A DNA stretch of 64,000 bases from Roseiarcus sp963748545 (GTDB taxonomy: Bacteria > Pseudomonadota > Alphaproteobacteria > Rhizobiales > Beijerinckiaceae). How positions within the stretch are numbered: the stretch's first letter is position 1; each line of letters begins with the position of its first letter. The notes under the pieces were generated by a model. It was not told the DNA's origin, did not search any database, and worked only from the letters and a program-made list of their open reading frames with translations. Shown piece after piece: positions 56,215-64,000 of this stretch. The stretch covers positions 1-64,000 of the forward strand of contig CAVVJO010000020.1 in assembly GCA_963748545.1 (NCBI GenBank), written 5' to 3'. The translations under genes and the position numbers were made by a program.

Positions 56215-56348
56215 GCGTCGCGGCCATTCGCGCGCCTTGACTTTTGCCGCGAGGAGGCCGCCGGTTTCCAGGGCGACGCCGTGGAGGCTAGATCGCAAGA
56301 TCCGCTGCCGCGGACACCTTCAACGCCCTGTCATCGGGACGCACGGGC

Positions 56349-56762
56349 ATGGATCTGCTGATCAACATCGACGTCCCGGATCTCGATCGGGGCGTCGCGT
56401 TTTATGCGCAGGCGTTCGGGCTCGCAGTCACGCGCCGCCTGGGCGCCGAGGTCGTCGAACTCGGGGGTTGGCCGGTTCGGGTCTATCTGTTGCAGAAGTC
56501 CAGCGGCTCGATCGGCGCGGGAAACGCGCCGAGACGCTACGACCGCCACTGGACGCCGGTGCATGTCGACGTGGTTGTCGAGAATGTCGAAGCCGCGGTC
56601 GCGCGCGCGGTCGCCGCCGGAGCGCAGGCCGAAACCGGCGTCCGCGTCGAAGCCTGGGGCAAGCTCGCGGTTCTCGCCGATCCCTTCGGCCACGGCTTTT
56701 GCCTCATCCAGTTTTTGGGCCGCGGCTACGACGAGATCGCCGACGACGGCCAGAGGTCGTGA
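56349..56762 (+). CDS. VOC-superfamily protein
   Basis: A 137-residue glyoxalase-fold protein: MDLLINIDVPDLDRGVAFYA, GAEVVELGGWPVRVYLLQKS, TPVHVDVVVENVEAAVARAV, WGKLAVLADPFGHGFCLIQF (PFGHGFC with a metal-type His). It is the third gene of the likely LysR-controlled cluster. Confidence 0.86.
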   Translation: MDLLINIDVPDLDRGVAFYAQAFGLAVTRRLGAEVVELGGWPVRVYLLQKSSGSIGAGNAPRRYDRHWTPVHVDVVVENVEAAVARAVAAGAQAETGVRVEAWGKLAVLADPFGHGFCLIQFLGRGYDEIADDGQRS

Positions 56763-56773
56763 AGCCGGCTGCC

Positions 56774-56839
56774 GGGAGGGGCGGCGTCTCGCCGCCCGCC
56801 GTTCAATGGGCAACGGGCGCCGCGAGACGCACGCCCTCC
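56774..56839 (-). repeat. Paired-palindrome element, copy C (reverse orientation)
   Basis: Unit Z (GGGAGGGGCGGCGTCTCGCC, then GCCCGC) at 56774-56799 then unit Y (complement GGAGGGCGTGCGTCTCGCGG) at 56814-56839. Lies between the convergent 3' ends of the VOC gene and the interrupted hydrolase. Confidence 0.65.
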
Positions 56840-56847
56840 AAGGCCCG

Positions 56848-57876
56848 TTACCGTCCCAGCCTTCCGAGCGCTTCAATGAGCGCCGCGTTGAAGCGCGCCG
56901 GATCCTAAATCTGGGGCGCGTGGCCGGCGTCCGGGAATTCGATCAGTTGCGCGCCCGGAATCGCCGCCTTGGTTTTTTGCGCCAGCTCCGGATAATGGCC
57001 GAGGCGGGCGCGCACGTCGGGCGGGGCGACATCCTTGCCGATCGCGGTCACGTCCTTCATGCCGATCATCAGCAGCGTCGGGACCTTGATCAGCGGAAAT
57101 TCGTAGACGACCGGCTGAGTGAAAATCATGTCGTCGATCAGCCCAAGGTTGCGGGCGACGGTATCGTGGCCCGGCCCCCGGACGAGACCCGCGAGCATCG
57201 CGACCCAGCGGTCGTATTCGGGACGCCAGCCATTGGCGTAATAGGTGGCTTGCTCGTAGGCCTTGATGCGCTCGGCGGTCGTCGCCTTCTCCCGCTCGAT
57301 CCATTGATCGACCGGAAGGGTCGGGACGCCGAGCGCCTTCCAGTCCTCGAGTCCGATCGGATTGACCAGAACAAGTCCAGACACGTCATTCGGATACATC
57401 AACGCATAGCGCGCCGCGATCATGCCGCCGGTCGAGTGGGCGATCAGCACCGGGTCCTTCACGCCAAGCGAGGCCAGAAGCGCGTGGGTGTTTTCGGCGA
57501 GCTGATGAAAGCTGTACTGATAGCGCTCGGGCTTCGTGGACTTGCAGAAGCCGATCTGGTCGGGCGCGACGACGCGGAAGCCGGCTGCGGCCAACGCGCG
57601 GATCGTGTCCTCCCAGGTCGCGGCGCAAAAATTCTTGCCATGCAGCAGCACGGCGGTCCTGCCGTTCGCGGGGCCGGACGGCGCGACGTCCATATAGCGC
57701 ATGGTCAGCGCCTCGCCCTGCGAGGCGAAAGCGTAGGCGCCGATCGGCCAAGGATAGTCGAAACCCTGGAGTTCCGGCCCATAGGACGGCGGGTCGGCGC
57801 GACCGGGCGCGACGCAGAGCGTAAACGCAAGCGAGGCGATGAGAGCGGCGGCGAGCGCCCGCTGAACGCGCATCAT
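56848..57876 (-). pseudogene. Secreted alpha/beta hydrolase interrupted by an in-frame amber codon
   Basis: An exported hydrolase: signal MMRVQRALAAALIASLAFTL then CVAPGRA; oxyanion block AVLLHGKNFCAATWEDTIRA; nucleophile in VLIAHSTGGMIAARYA (Ser); catalytic His in PDAGHAPQI. Reading stops at a TAG (56905-56907) just after GHAPQI, but the same frame continues DPARFNAALIEALGRLGR to a TAA at 56848-56850, the family's expected C-terminal helix. So the stop seems to be a CAG-to-TAG change losing about 19 residues. The truncated protein of 323 residues may still fold. Confidence 0.85.
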
Positions 57877-57890
57877 GCGACCCCCTCAAA

Positions 57891-57961
57891 GAGCGTGCGC
57901 GTCTCGCGCGCCTGCACCGGCCGAAGACGGACGGCTAACGGGCGGCGAGACGCCGCCCTCC
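57891..57961 (+). repeat. Paired-palindrome element, copy D
   Basis: Unit Y (GAGCGTGCGCGTCTCGCGCG, then CCTGC) at 57891-57915 and unit Z (ACGGGCGGCGAGACGCCGCC, then CTCC) at 57938-57961. Lies in the divergent promoter gap between the interrupted hydrolase and the DUF302 gene, so it cannot be only a terminator. Confidence 0.65.
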
Positions 57962-58073
57962 GATTTCGCTAGATCGGCATTGCGCCATGGTCATGACGTC
58001 GTTGCCGGCCAGGATGCGCCGTGCGGGACGCGGCAGAACCGTCGCGTCCCGGACGCCAAGAGGAGTGCGATGC

Positions 58074-58484
58074 ATGACGCCAGGCGGACTGATCACGATC
58101 GAGAGCCGGTTCGGGCCGGAGGAGACCATGACGCGGCTGGTGGCCGCGGTGGAGGCGCGCGGCATGGCGGTGCTGGCCCGCATCGACCACGCCAAGGCGG
58201 CGGCGAAGGCGGGGCTCGAACTGCGGCCGACCGAGGTGCTGGTGTTCGGCAACCCGAAGGCGGGCACGCCGCTGATGCAGGACGTCCAGACGATCGGCAT
58301 CGACCTGCCGCTGAAGGCGCTGGTTTGGCGGGATGAAAACGGCGCGACCCAGCTCTCCACCAACGACCCGCGCTGGCTCGCGGTCCGCCACGGCGTCGTC
58401 AAAGGCCACGAGGCGGTCCTCGCCGCCATGGCGACGGCGCTCGCGGCGGTGACCGCCGAGGCGTCGGGCGCCGCCCAAGCCTGA
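58074..58484 (+). CDS. DUF302 protein
   Basis: A 136-residue protein with the DUF302 pattern: ETMTRLVAAVEARGMAVLAR, IDHAKAAAKAGLELRPTEVL, VFGNPKAGTPLMQDVQTIGI, DLPLKALVWRDENGATQLST, NDPRWLAVRHGV. Function unknown. AGAGGAGTG precedes the ATG at 58074. The frame is open upstream to 57987 without family sequence. Confidence 0.85.
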   Translation: MTPGGLITIESRFGPEETMTRLVAAVEARGMAVLARIDHAKAAAKAGLELRPTEVLVFGNPKAGTPLMQDVQTIGIDLPLKALVWRDENGATQLSTNDPRWLAVRHGVVKGHEAVLAAMATALAAVTAEASGAAQA

Positions 58485-58525
58485 CCGCTCGTCATGCGGC
58501 CACGCGTTCTGTTCCGCGCGTTCCG

Positions 58526-59686
58526 CTATGGGAAGGTCACGAGCGCGTTCTCGGCCGGATAGTCGTCGACGAACGGCTTTTGCGGACCGATCGCGCCGAA
58601 GGTGATCGCTTCGGGAGCGGCGACGTCGGCTTCGACCGGGCCGCTCGTAAGACCTTTGGTAAAGACGTAGGGCGCGCCGTCGCCGGCCAGAAACGACGGC
58701 TGGTCGTCGATGTGGAAGTGCAGATGCGGCTCCTCCGAGCTGCCGGTGTTGCCGACATGACCGATGAGGTCGCCGGCATGAACGGTCTGGCCGACTTTCA
58801 CCTGCACGGTCCCGGGCCGCATGTGGGCGTAGAAGGCGTAGCGATGCGGGGCGATCTGAACGACCGCGTGATTGCCGCCGGCGTTGTCGAAGGTGATCGC
58901 CTCTGCGTGCGTTCCCGAGTGCGGAACGTTTTCGGCCATGCCGTCGCTGGCGTCGACGACCGTCCCGTCTGCGACGCTATAGATCGGCTGGTCGTAGCAG
59001 AAGTAACTGGCGTTCTTGTCCTCGGGACCCTTCCAGGTCGTGACCTTGCCGTCGACGGTCTCGACCTGCACCCAGTCGATCGCGTAGCGCTGGGCGATCC
59101 ACGGCTTGCCGTCGACGACCAGGATCGCCCGGCGATGGGCGGCGTCCTTGCCGTTGTTGACCAAGTCGCCGGCGATCCAGGTTCCTTTGAGCGGCGGCGC
59201 GATCACCATCGGGGCTTCCGGGCTGACCGGCAGCGGCGTTGGTTCGATCTGGTGCGACACGCCCTTGTCGTCGATGACCGTGAGACGATGCGCGATCTGC
59301 GCCGGCGCCTTCGCCGCGCCGAGATCGAGCATCAGGAACACGATCGCGCTGCGTCCGCCCTCGAGGGTCGTGGGGTCGCCCGCCGGCGGCTTTCCGCCGC
59401 GTTGGTCGAAGCGCTGCATCATCGAGGCGAGCGCCGTGGCGCCAAAGGTTTCATCCGTATCGCCGGCCCGCGCCTCGACCGCGTCGATGACGTAGCGGCT
59501 GTTGACGAAGTTGGTCAGCTCCATCTCGTAGACGAGCTTGGTCGCGCCGTCCTGCACGATCGGCGTCGGCGTGTTGAGGAACGACGCCTGGAGTTGAGGC
59601 GGGTGCGGGTCGGCCGCGAGCGCCGACGAAGCGAGCGGAGCCATGGCGGCGAGCGCCAGTCGGATCGCGTGTCCGGGCGTCGTCAT
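58526..59686 (-). CDS. M23-family metallopeptidase
   Basis: An exported peptidase, 386 residues, with signal MTTPGHAIRLALAAMAPLAS then SALAADPH. The C-terminal M23 (LytM) domain has PIYSVADGTVVDASDGMAEN, HAVVQIAPHRYAFYAHMRPG, VKVGQTVHAGDLIGHVGNTG, SEEPHLHFHIDD; HxH in HLHFHI and the Asp-containing block are the zinc ligands, but the first metal-site His (HxxxD) is not obvious. The N-terminal half (FLNTPTPIVQDGATKLVYEM) is an extra beta domain. Follows DUF1003 by seven bases. Confidence 0.85.
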   Translation of the reverse strand: MTTPGHAIRLALAAMAPLASSALAADPHPPQLQASFLNTPTPIVQDGATKLVYEMELTNFVNSRYVIDAVEARAGDTDETFGATALASMMQRFDQRGGKPPAGDPTTLEGGRSAIVFLMLDLGAAKAPAQIAHRLTVIDDKGVSHQIEPTPLPVSPEAPMVIAPPLKGTWIAGDLVNNGKDAAHRRAILVVDGKPWIAQRYAIDWVQVETVDGKVTTWKGPEDKNASYFCYDQPIYSVADGTVVDASDGMAENVPHSGTHAEAITFDNAGGNHAVVQIAPHRYAFYAHMRPGTVQVKVGQTVHAGDLIGHVGNTGSSEEPHLHFHIDDQPSFLAGDGAPYVFTKGLTSGPVEADVAAPEAITFGAIGPQKPFVDDYPAENALVTFP

Positions 59687-59693
59687 TGCGCGC

Positions 59694-60257
59694 TCAGATC
59701 GTCTGCGGCGCGATGCGGCTGTGCACCTCCGCCGTCATGGATTCGATGCGCGAGACCAGGGTGTGGACGGTCGCGGTCAGTTCGGTGTTCTGCCTGAGGA
59801 GGATTTCCACGCGCTCGGTGAGGGTCGTGTTTTGCTGCATCATTTCAATCAGCATGCTGGATTGCTGCGCCATCTGCGTTCGGCGGGCGTCGGTGAGCTG
59901 GTGAAGCTCCTCGCGGTGCTGGGCGTCGGCAATGCTGTTGGCCTTGTCGCGGTCCGCCTGGCGGGTCTGGGCGAGCAGGATCAGCGGAGCGGCGTAGGCG
60001 GCCTGAAGCGAAAAAGCGAGGTTCAGGAGGATGAACGGGTAGACGTCGAAGGTCGTCCATCCCACCATGTTCACCAGGATCCAGATCGCGACGATGACCG
60101 TCTGGGCGATCAGGAAGGTCGGCGTGCCGAAGAACCGGGCGAACTCCTCGGCGTTCCGCCCGAACCAGTCGTTGCCGAAGGTGGACTGGAGATGGGCGTG
60201 GGGTAGGTGAAACCGTCGCGCGCGCTCCTGACCCACCGTATTGCTCTCCGTGCTCAC
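59694..60257 (-). CDS. DUF1003 membrane protein
   Basis: A 187-residue inner-membrane protein of the DUF1003 family: FFGTPTFLIAQTVIVAIWIL, VNMVGWTTFDVYPFILLNLA, FSLQAAYAAPLILLAQTRQA (two helices with the PFILLNLAFSxQAAYAAPLILxxQxR hallmark), followed by a long coiled coil. Function unknown; likely the first gene of a two-gene operon with the M23 peptidase. Confidence 0.88.
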   Translation of the reverse strand: MSTESNTVGQERARRFHLPHAHLQSTFGNDWFGRNAEEFARFFGTPTFLIAQTVIVAIWILVNMVGWTTFDVYPFILLNLAFSLQAAYAAPLILLAQTRQADRDKANSIADAQHREELHQLTDARRTQMAQQSSMLIEMMQQNTTLTERVEILLRQNTELTATVHTLVSRIESMTAEVHSRIAPQTI

Positions 60258-60483
60258 GTGCTTCTCCTCGCCGCGTCCGGGATCGCATCGAGCCCGCTTC
60301 GCCCTTCCGTTGCTACCGCGCCGACACTACAAGAGTTTGAATGGAAATCCCGCACGAAAGCGCCGCGCGCCAGGCGGCTTGCGGAGGCTGCGGGAAGCGG
60401 CTAAGAAAAAAGTCCAGTTCGCTACTATACTAATTACGAAGTCACTAAAGAAAATCGTGATTAAGACGATCCGGAGGAGCACA

Positions 60484-61770
60484 ATGTCACAAAAGCCTGA
60501 AACCCTGGCCCTGCACGCCGGCTGGCGCGCCGATCCTGCGACCGGCGCGGTCGCGGTGCCGATCTATCAGACGACCTCTTATCAGTTTCAGAGCGCGGAC
60601 CACGCGGCGAACCTGTTCGCGCTGAAAGAGCTCGGCAACATCTACACCCGCATCATGAACCCGACCAACGACGTGCTGGAGAAGCGGGTCGCCGCGCTCG
60701 AGGGCGGCGTCGGGGCGCTGGCGCTGGCGAGCGGGCAGGCGGCCTCGGCCTTCGCGCTGCAGAACCTCGCACGCGCCGGCGACAACGTCGTCTCCTCGAC
60801 CGACCTTTACGGCGGCACCTGGAATCTCTTCGCCAACACGCTCAAGGACCAGGGGATCGAGGTCCGCTTCGTCGATCCGGAGGACCCGGAGAATTTCGCC
60901 CGCGCGACCGACGACAAGACCCGCGCCTATTACGCCGAGACGCTGCCGAACCCGAAGCTGGTCGCCTTCCCGATCGCGGAAGTGGCGGCGATCGGCCGCC
61001 GGTTCGGAATTCCGCTGATCGTGGACAATACGGCCGCTCCGATCCTGACCCGTCCGTTCGATCACGGCGCGGCGATCATCGTCTATTCCTCGACCAAGTA
61101 TCTCGGCGGCCACGGCACCTCGATCGGCGGCCTTTTGGTCGACAGCGGGACCTTCCCGTGGGAGGAGCACAAGGGCCGTCAGCCGGCGCTGAACACCCCC
61201 GATCCGAGCTACCACGGCGCGATCTGGTCGGAGGCGGTGAAGCCGCTGGGCCCGATCGCCTACATCATCAAGGCGCGCGTCACGCTGCTGCGCGACCTCG
61301 GCGCGGCGATGTCGCCGTTCAACGCCTTCCTGACGCTGCAGGGAATCGAGACGCTGCCGCTCCGCATCGAGCGCCATTCGACCAACGCGCTCGCGGTCGC
61401 CCAGTGGCTCGCCAAGCGGCCCGAGGTGACGAAGGTCATCCATCCCTCGCAGCAGGTCGGCGAAGCGCGCCGTCGCGCGGAAAAGTATCTCAAGGGCGGC
61501 TTGGGCGGCCTGGTCGGGTTCGAGATCAAGGGCGGCAAGGACGCCGGACGCAAGTTCATCGATTTGCTCAAGCTGCTCTACCACGTCGCCAACATCGGCG
61601 ATGCGCGTTCGCTCGCCATTCATCCGGCGACCACGACGCATTCGCAGCTCTCGGCCGAGGACCAGCTCGCCACCGGCGTCTCTGAAGGGTACGTCCGCCT
61701 GTCGATCGGCATCGAGCACATCGACGACATCCTCGAAGACATCGGCCAGGCGTTGAAGGCTGCGGCCTGA
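60484..61770 (+). CDS. metY: O-acetylhomoserine (thiol)-lyase, MetY type
   Basis: PLP-dependent sulfhydrylase that makes homocysteine from O-acetylhomoserine and sulfide (methionine pathway); may also act on O-acetylserine. The 428-residue protein has GAVAVPIYQTTSYQFQSADH, the PLP-anchoring YSSTKYLGGHGTSIGGLLVD (Lys of STKYLGG) and QLSAEDQLATGVSEGYVRLS, matching Cys/Met-metabolism PLP enzymes. GGAGGAGC is upstream of ATG 60484. Leader 60258-60483 is AT-rich but does not match SAM-II. Confidence 0.93.
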   Translation: MSQKPETLALHAGWRADPATGAVAVPIYQTTSYQFQSADHAANLFALKELGNIYTRIMNPTNDVLEKRVAALEGGVGALALASGQAASAFALQNLARAGDNVVSSTDLYGGTWNLFANTLKDQGIEVRFVDPEDPENFARATDDKTRAYYAETLPNPKLVAFPIAEVAAIGRRFGIPLIVDNTAAPILTRPFDHGAAIIVYSSTKYLGGHGTSIGGLLVDSGTFPWEEHKGRQPALNTPDPSYHGAIWSEAVKPLGPIAYIIKARVTLLRDLGAAMSPFNAFLTLQGIETLPLRIERHSTNALAVAQWLAKRPEVTKVIHPSQQVGEARRRAEKYLKGGLGGLVGFEIKGGKDAGRKFIDLLKLLYHVANIGDARSLAIHPATTTHSQLSAEDQLATGVSEGYVRLSIGIEHIDDILEDIGQALKAAA

Positions 61771-61778
61771 CGTCTATC

Positions 61779-61850
61779 GAAGGGGCGGCGTTTCGCCGCC
61801 CCACAAGGCGTCCGACTTACGAAGGGCTGTGGGAGCGCGAGACACGCTCC
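61779..61850 (-). repeat. Paired-palindrome element, copy E (extends into the ligase gene)
   Basis: Unit Z (GAAGGGGCGGCGTTTCGCCG, then CCCC) at 61779-61802 and unit Y at 61831-61850 (complement GGAGCGTGTCTCGCGCTCCC). Unit Y lies inside the last codons of the acyl-CoA ligase, where it encodes the tail MERVSRSHSPS. The same words (GCGGATGGAGGGGCGCGTCT) appear in the non-coding copy A, so this tail was probably acquired from the element. Confidence 0.65.
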
Positions 61851-63373
61851 ATCCGGTCGCGCAATTCACGTTTCAGCACCTTGCCGATCGCGCTGCGGGG
61901 GAGGCCTTCGACGATCGTCAGCGACGACAGCCGCTGGGTCTTGCCGAGCCTGGCGTTGACCCACGCCATCAGCTCCGGCGCATCGATCGTCGCGGCCTCC
62001 CGAAGCGCGACGAACGCTGCCGGCGTCTCACCCCAGCGCTCCGAGGCGACGCCGACCACCGCGGCCTCGAGCACGGCCTCGTGGCGCGCCAGCTCCGCCT
62101 CGATGTCCGACGGATAGATGTTGAAGCCGCCGGAGATGACGACGTCCTTGGCGCGGTCGAGCAGGATCAGGAAGCCGTCGTCGTCGAAGCGGCCGATGTC
62201 GCCGGTGCGGATGAAGCAGCGGCCTTCCGCATCGCGCCATTCGACCTCGCGCGTCTTCTCCGGAAGGTTATGGTAGCCGATCATCATCCCTTCCGACCGG
62301 CCCACGACCTCGCCGACCTTGCCTCTCTCGACCTCGTGGCCGAGTTCGTCGATCAGCCTGATGTCGTGGCCCTCCATCGGCTGGCCGACGGTATGCAGCT
62401 TGTCCGGATACGCGTGTGCAAGCAGCGCGGTCGAGCCGCCGCCTTCGGTCATGCCGTAGAACTCGATCAGGCCGCCCGGCCAGCGCCTGAGCACGTCCGC
62501 CTTGAGCGCGGCGGGGAAGGGCGCGCTGGTCGAGAGCTTGAGCGCGTAACTCGAGAGATCATAGGGCCCGAAGTCCTCGCGCTCCATGATGCGTCGGTAC
62601 TGGACCGGCACGAGCATCGCGTGGGTCGCGCGATGCGTTTCGGACAGGCGCAGGAATGCGGCGGCGTCGAACTTCGGCATCAGAACCGCCGTACCGCCGT
62701 GCGCCAGCGTCGGCAGGAAAACCACGAGCGTGGTGTTCGAATAGAGCGGCGTCGAGACGACCGTCACCGCGCCTTTGTAGGACAGCCGGGAGAATTGCCG
62801 CCATCGCATGCGGTGCGGCTGCACGATGCCCTTGGGCGCGCCGGTCGTCCCCGAGGAATAGATGATGTTGAACGCCTGCTCGGGAGCGATGACGACCTCG
62901 GCCGGCCGAACGCCTTCCGGTCCGAGCCAGGCCGAGAACGGCGCGCCGGCGTCGCTGTCGTCGAGGGCGACGCGCGGCGCGGCCGAGTCCTCATTGGCCT
63001 GTTTCAGCGCTTCGGCTGTCTCGCGGTCGGTGAAGAAGGCTTTCGCGCCGCTGTCCTTCAGCATCAGCATCAGGCTTGCCGGCGTCGAGGAGGGCGCGAG
63101 CAGGGCGACCGCGGCGCCGGCGGCGAGCGCGCCGAGGAAAGCGGCCGCATAGGGGATCGAGGCCCGCGCGCAGATCGCGACGACATCGCCGTTCGCGACG
63201 CCGTCGCGCTGCAAGGCGAACGCGATGCGATCGATGAGGAGGGCGAGCGCGCCGTAGGTCAGCGCCTTGTCCCCCTCGATCAAGGCGGCGTGGCCGGGAC
63301 GCTCGCGCGCATGCGCGCGGATCAGATCGGGCAGCGTCCCGAAATCCTGCGCCAGAAGCTCCTCCGCCGTCAC
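61817..63373 (-). CDS. Class I adenylate-forming acyl-CoA ligase
   Basis: A 518-residue acyl-CoA/aryl-CoA synthetase: P-loop-like IIYSSGTTGAPKGIVQPHRM, adenylation motifs IEFYGMTEGGGSTALL (A5), IRTGDIGRFDDDGFLILLDR (A7-A8), DVVISGGFNIYPSDIEAELA and C-terminal Lys in PRSAIGKVLKRELRDRME. Substrate not predictable; medium/long-chain or aromatic acids. The stop is within palindrome copy E region (tail MERVSRSHSPS). Confidence 0.92.
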   Translation of the reverse strand: MTAEELLAQDFGTLPDLIRAHARERPGHAALIEGDKALTYGALALLIDRIAFALQRDGVANGDVVAICARASIPYAAAFLGALAAGAAVALLAPSSTPASLMLMLKDSGAKAFFTDRETAEALKQANEDSAAPRVALDDSDAGAPFSAWLGPEGVRPAEVVIAPEQAFNIIYSSGTTGAPKGIVQPHRMRWRQFSRLSYKGAVTVVSTPLYSNTTLVVFLPTLAHGGTAVLMPKFDAAAFLRLSETHRATHAMLVPVQYRRIMEREDFGPYDLSSYALKLSTSAPFPAALKADVLRRWPGGLIEFYGMTEGGGSTALLAHAYPDKLHTVGQPMEGHDIRLIDELGHEVERGKVGEVVGRSEGMMIGYHNLPEKTREVEWRDAEGRCFIRTGDIGRFDDDGFLILLDRAKDVVISGGFNIYPSDIEAELARHEAVLEAAVVGVASERWGETPAAFVALREAATIDAPELMAWVNARLGKTQRLSSLTIVEGLPRSAIGKVLKRELRDRMERVSRSHSPS

Positions 63374-63408
63374 GTCGCCTCCCTTCGCTTTCGGAAACTT
63401 GGCCTTCG

Positions 63409-63885
63409 CTACCCTCGGTCCCGCAAGAGCCGCGACTTGTCGCGGTTCCAGTCGCGCTCCTTCTCGGAGTTGCGCTTGTCGTGCAGCTTCTTGCCGCGCC
63501 CGAGCGCGATGGCGATCTTGGCGCGGCCCTTGGCGTTGAAATAGATGCGCAGCGGCACGATCGTCATACCCTCACGCTCGACGCCCTTGGCGAGCTTGAC
63601 GATCTCCTTGGCGTGCAGCAGCAGCTTTCGCGGCCGCTTCGGCTCATGGTTGAAGCGGTTCGCCTGCAGGTATTCGGGAATGTTGGCGTTGTAGAGGATC
63701 ACGGCGCCGCTGCGGTCGACCGCAGCGTAGCTCTCGGCGACCGTGGCCTTGCCGGCGCGCAGCGCCTTGACCTCGGTGCCGGTCAGCATCAGGCCGGCCT
63801 CGAACGTCTCGCCGAGCTCGTAATCGTAGCGGGCGCGGCGGTTGTCCGCGACGACCTTGAAATTGGGAGGGTCTTTTTCAGCCAT
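63409..63885 (-). CDS. smpB: SsrA-binding protein SmpB
   Basis: Binds tmRNA and delivers it to stalled ribosomes for trans-translation. The 158-residue protein is complete: VVADNRRARYDYELGETFEA, LMLTGTEVKALRAGKATVAE, NIPEYLQANRFNHEPKRPRK, LLHAKEIVKL, and RGKKLHDKRNSEKERDWNRD (the basic C-terminal tail DKR). Start at 63885 (MAEKDPPNFK). No tmRNA gene is seen here. Confidence 0.96.
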   Translation of the reverse strand: MAEKDPPNFKVVADNRRARYDYELGETFEAGLMLTGTEVKALRAGKATVAESYAAVDRSGAVILYNANIPEYLQANRFNHEPKRPRKLLLHAKEIVKLAKGVEREGMTIVPLRIYFNAKGRAKIAIALGRGKKLHDKRNSEKERDWNRDKSRLLRDRG

Positions 63886-63966
63886 CGATCCATCATTTCC
63901 GGCGACGGCGCGTCGCCGCGCCATTCCGGCGGCACGCAAGAACGGGAACGCCGGCTTTTCGCCAGG

Positions 63967-64000
63967 AATCCCGGGTTATCAAGACCAATCCCGGGTTATC
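63967..64000. repeat. Tandem 14-base direct repeat at the window edge
   Basis: AATCCCGGGTTATC occurs at 63967-63980 and again at 63987-64000, six bases apart (AAGACC); the 20-base unit could continue beyond the window. It may be a short tandem repeat or an assembly artefact. Confidence 0.6.

Noticed and set aside
60258..60483. A SAM-II riboswitch before metY
   Set aside because: Position is right for a methionine-pathway control element, but the conserved SAM-II core and pseudoknot sequence could not be found in the leader.

Overview
The window is high-GC DNA from an alphaproteobacterium, most likely a member of the Hyphomicrobiales (Rhizobiales). The markers are cpdR beside an N-formylglutamate amidohydrolase and a HisN-type phosphatase, an mmgR/suhB-type small RNA next to that phosphatase gene, leuS-lptE, the rlpA - D-Ala-D-Ala carboxypeptidase - tmk - holB cluster, two DUF2852 proteins and a CIRCE-controlled groESL. 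It reads as ordinary chromosome. I found no phage, insertion sequence, CRISPR array, rRNA or tRNA gene. The genus cannot be named from this sequence alone.

Layout. 0-3 kb: a PPK2-type polyphosphate kinase, a NUDIX hydrolase and a DUF445 membrane protein, all with frameshifts, then a remnant of a VapC toxin. 3-5.4 kb: groESL. 5.7-12.2 kb: a secreted Gly/Tyr/His-rich protein, periplasmic cyclohexadienyl dehydratase (pheC), cpdR, N-formylglutamate amidohydrolase, the sRNA, hisN, an SSS-like membrane protein and a ParB-like protein. 12.4-19.3 kb: leuS, lptE and a four-gene Dpp/Opp-type peptide importer without a binding protein. 19.4-32.8 kb: small-molecule oxidoreductases, two DUF2852 proteins, an orphan peptide-binding protein with an amidase (probably serving the same importer), an orphan Hcp, an aldo/keto reductase-GMC oxidoreductase operon, an LLM flavin oxidoreductase and an AhpD-like protein. 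33-35.4 kb: a predicted envelope papain-like peptidase followed by a PQQ-type sugar (sorbosone) dehydrogenase. 35.4-42.1 kb: a double-domain glycosyltransferase, then holB, tmk, a penicillin-binding-protein-type carboxypeptidase lacking a normal KTG motif, and rlpA. 42.1-43.2 kb: a long gap with a run of hairpins ending in a minus-strand terminator (candidate ncRNA). 43.2-64 kb: a sugar porter, SDR and AKR enzymes, DUF427, unknown secreted or soluble proteins, cbpM-cbpA, a BON-LysM protein, a LysR-controlled hydrolase/PPOX/VOC cluster, a hydrolase cut by an amber codon, M23 peptidase with DUF1003, metY, an acyl-CoA ligase and smpB.

Two window-wide patterns stand out. First, at least ten otherwise well-conserved genes carry one-base frameshifts (clusters at 0-1.7 kb and 25.8-31.9 kb) and one has an in-frame amber codon. 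This looks more like consensus error in a long-read or metagenomic assembly than real decay, but it must be checked. Second, a composite pair of palindromes (a GCGTCTCGCGC type and a GGGCGGCGAGACGCCGCCC type, about 30-50 bases apart) occurs at five places in a fixed relative orientation, like a REP/BIME family; one copy runs into the 3' end of a coding region.

Most functions are inferred from recognisable motifs and family-typical sequence read by eye. No database search was run.
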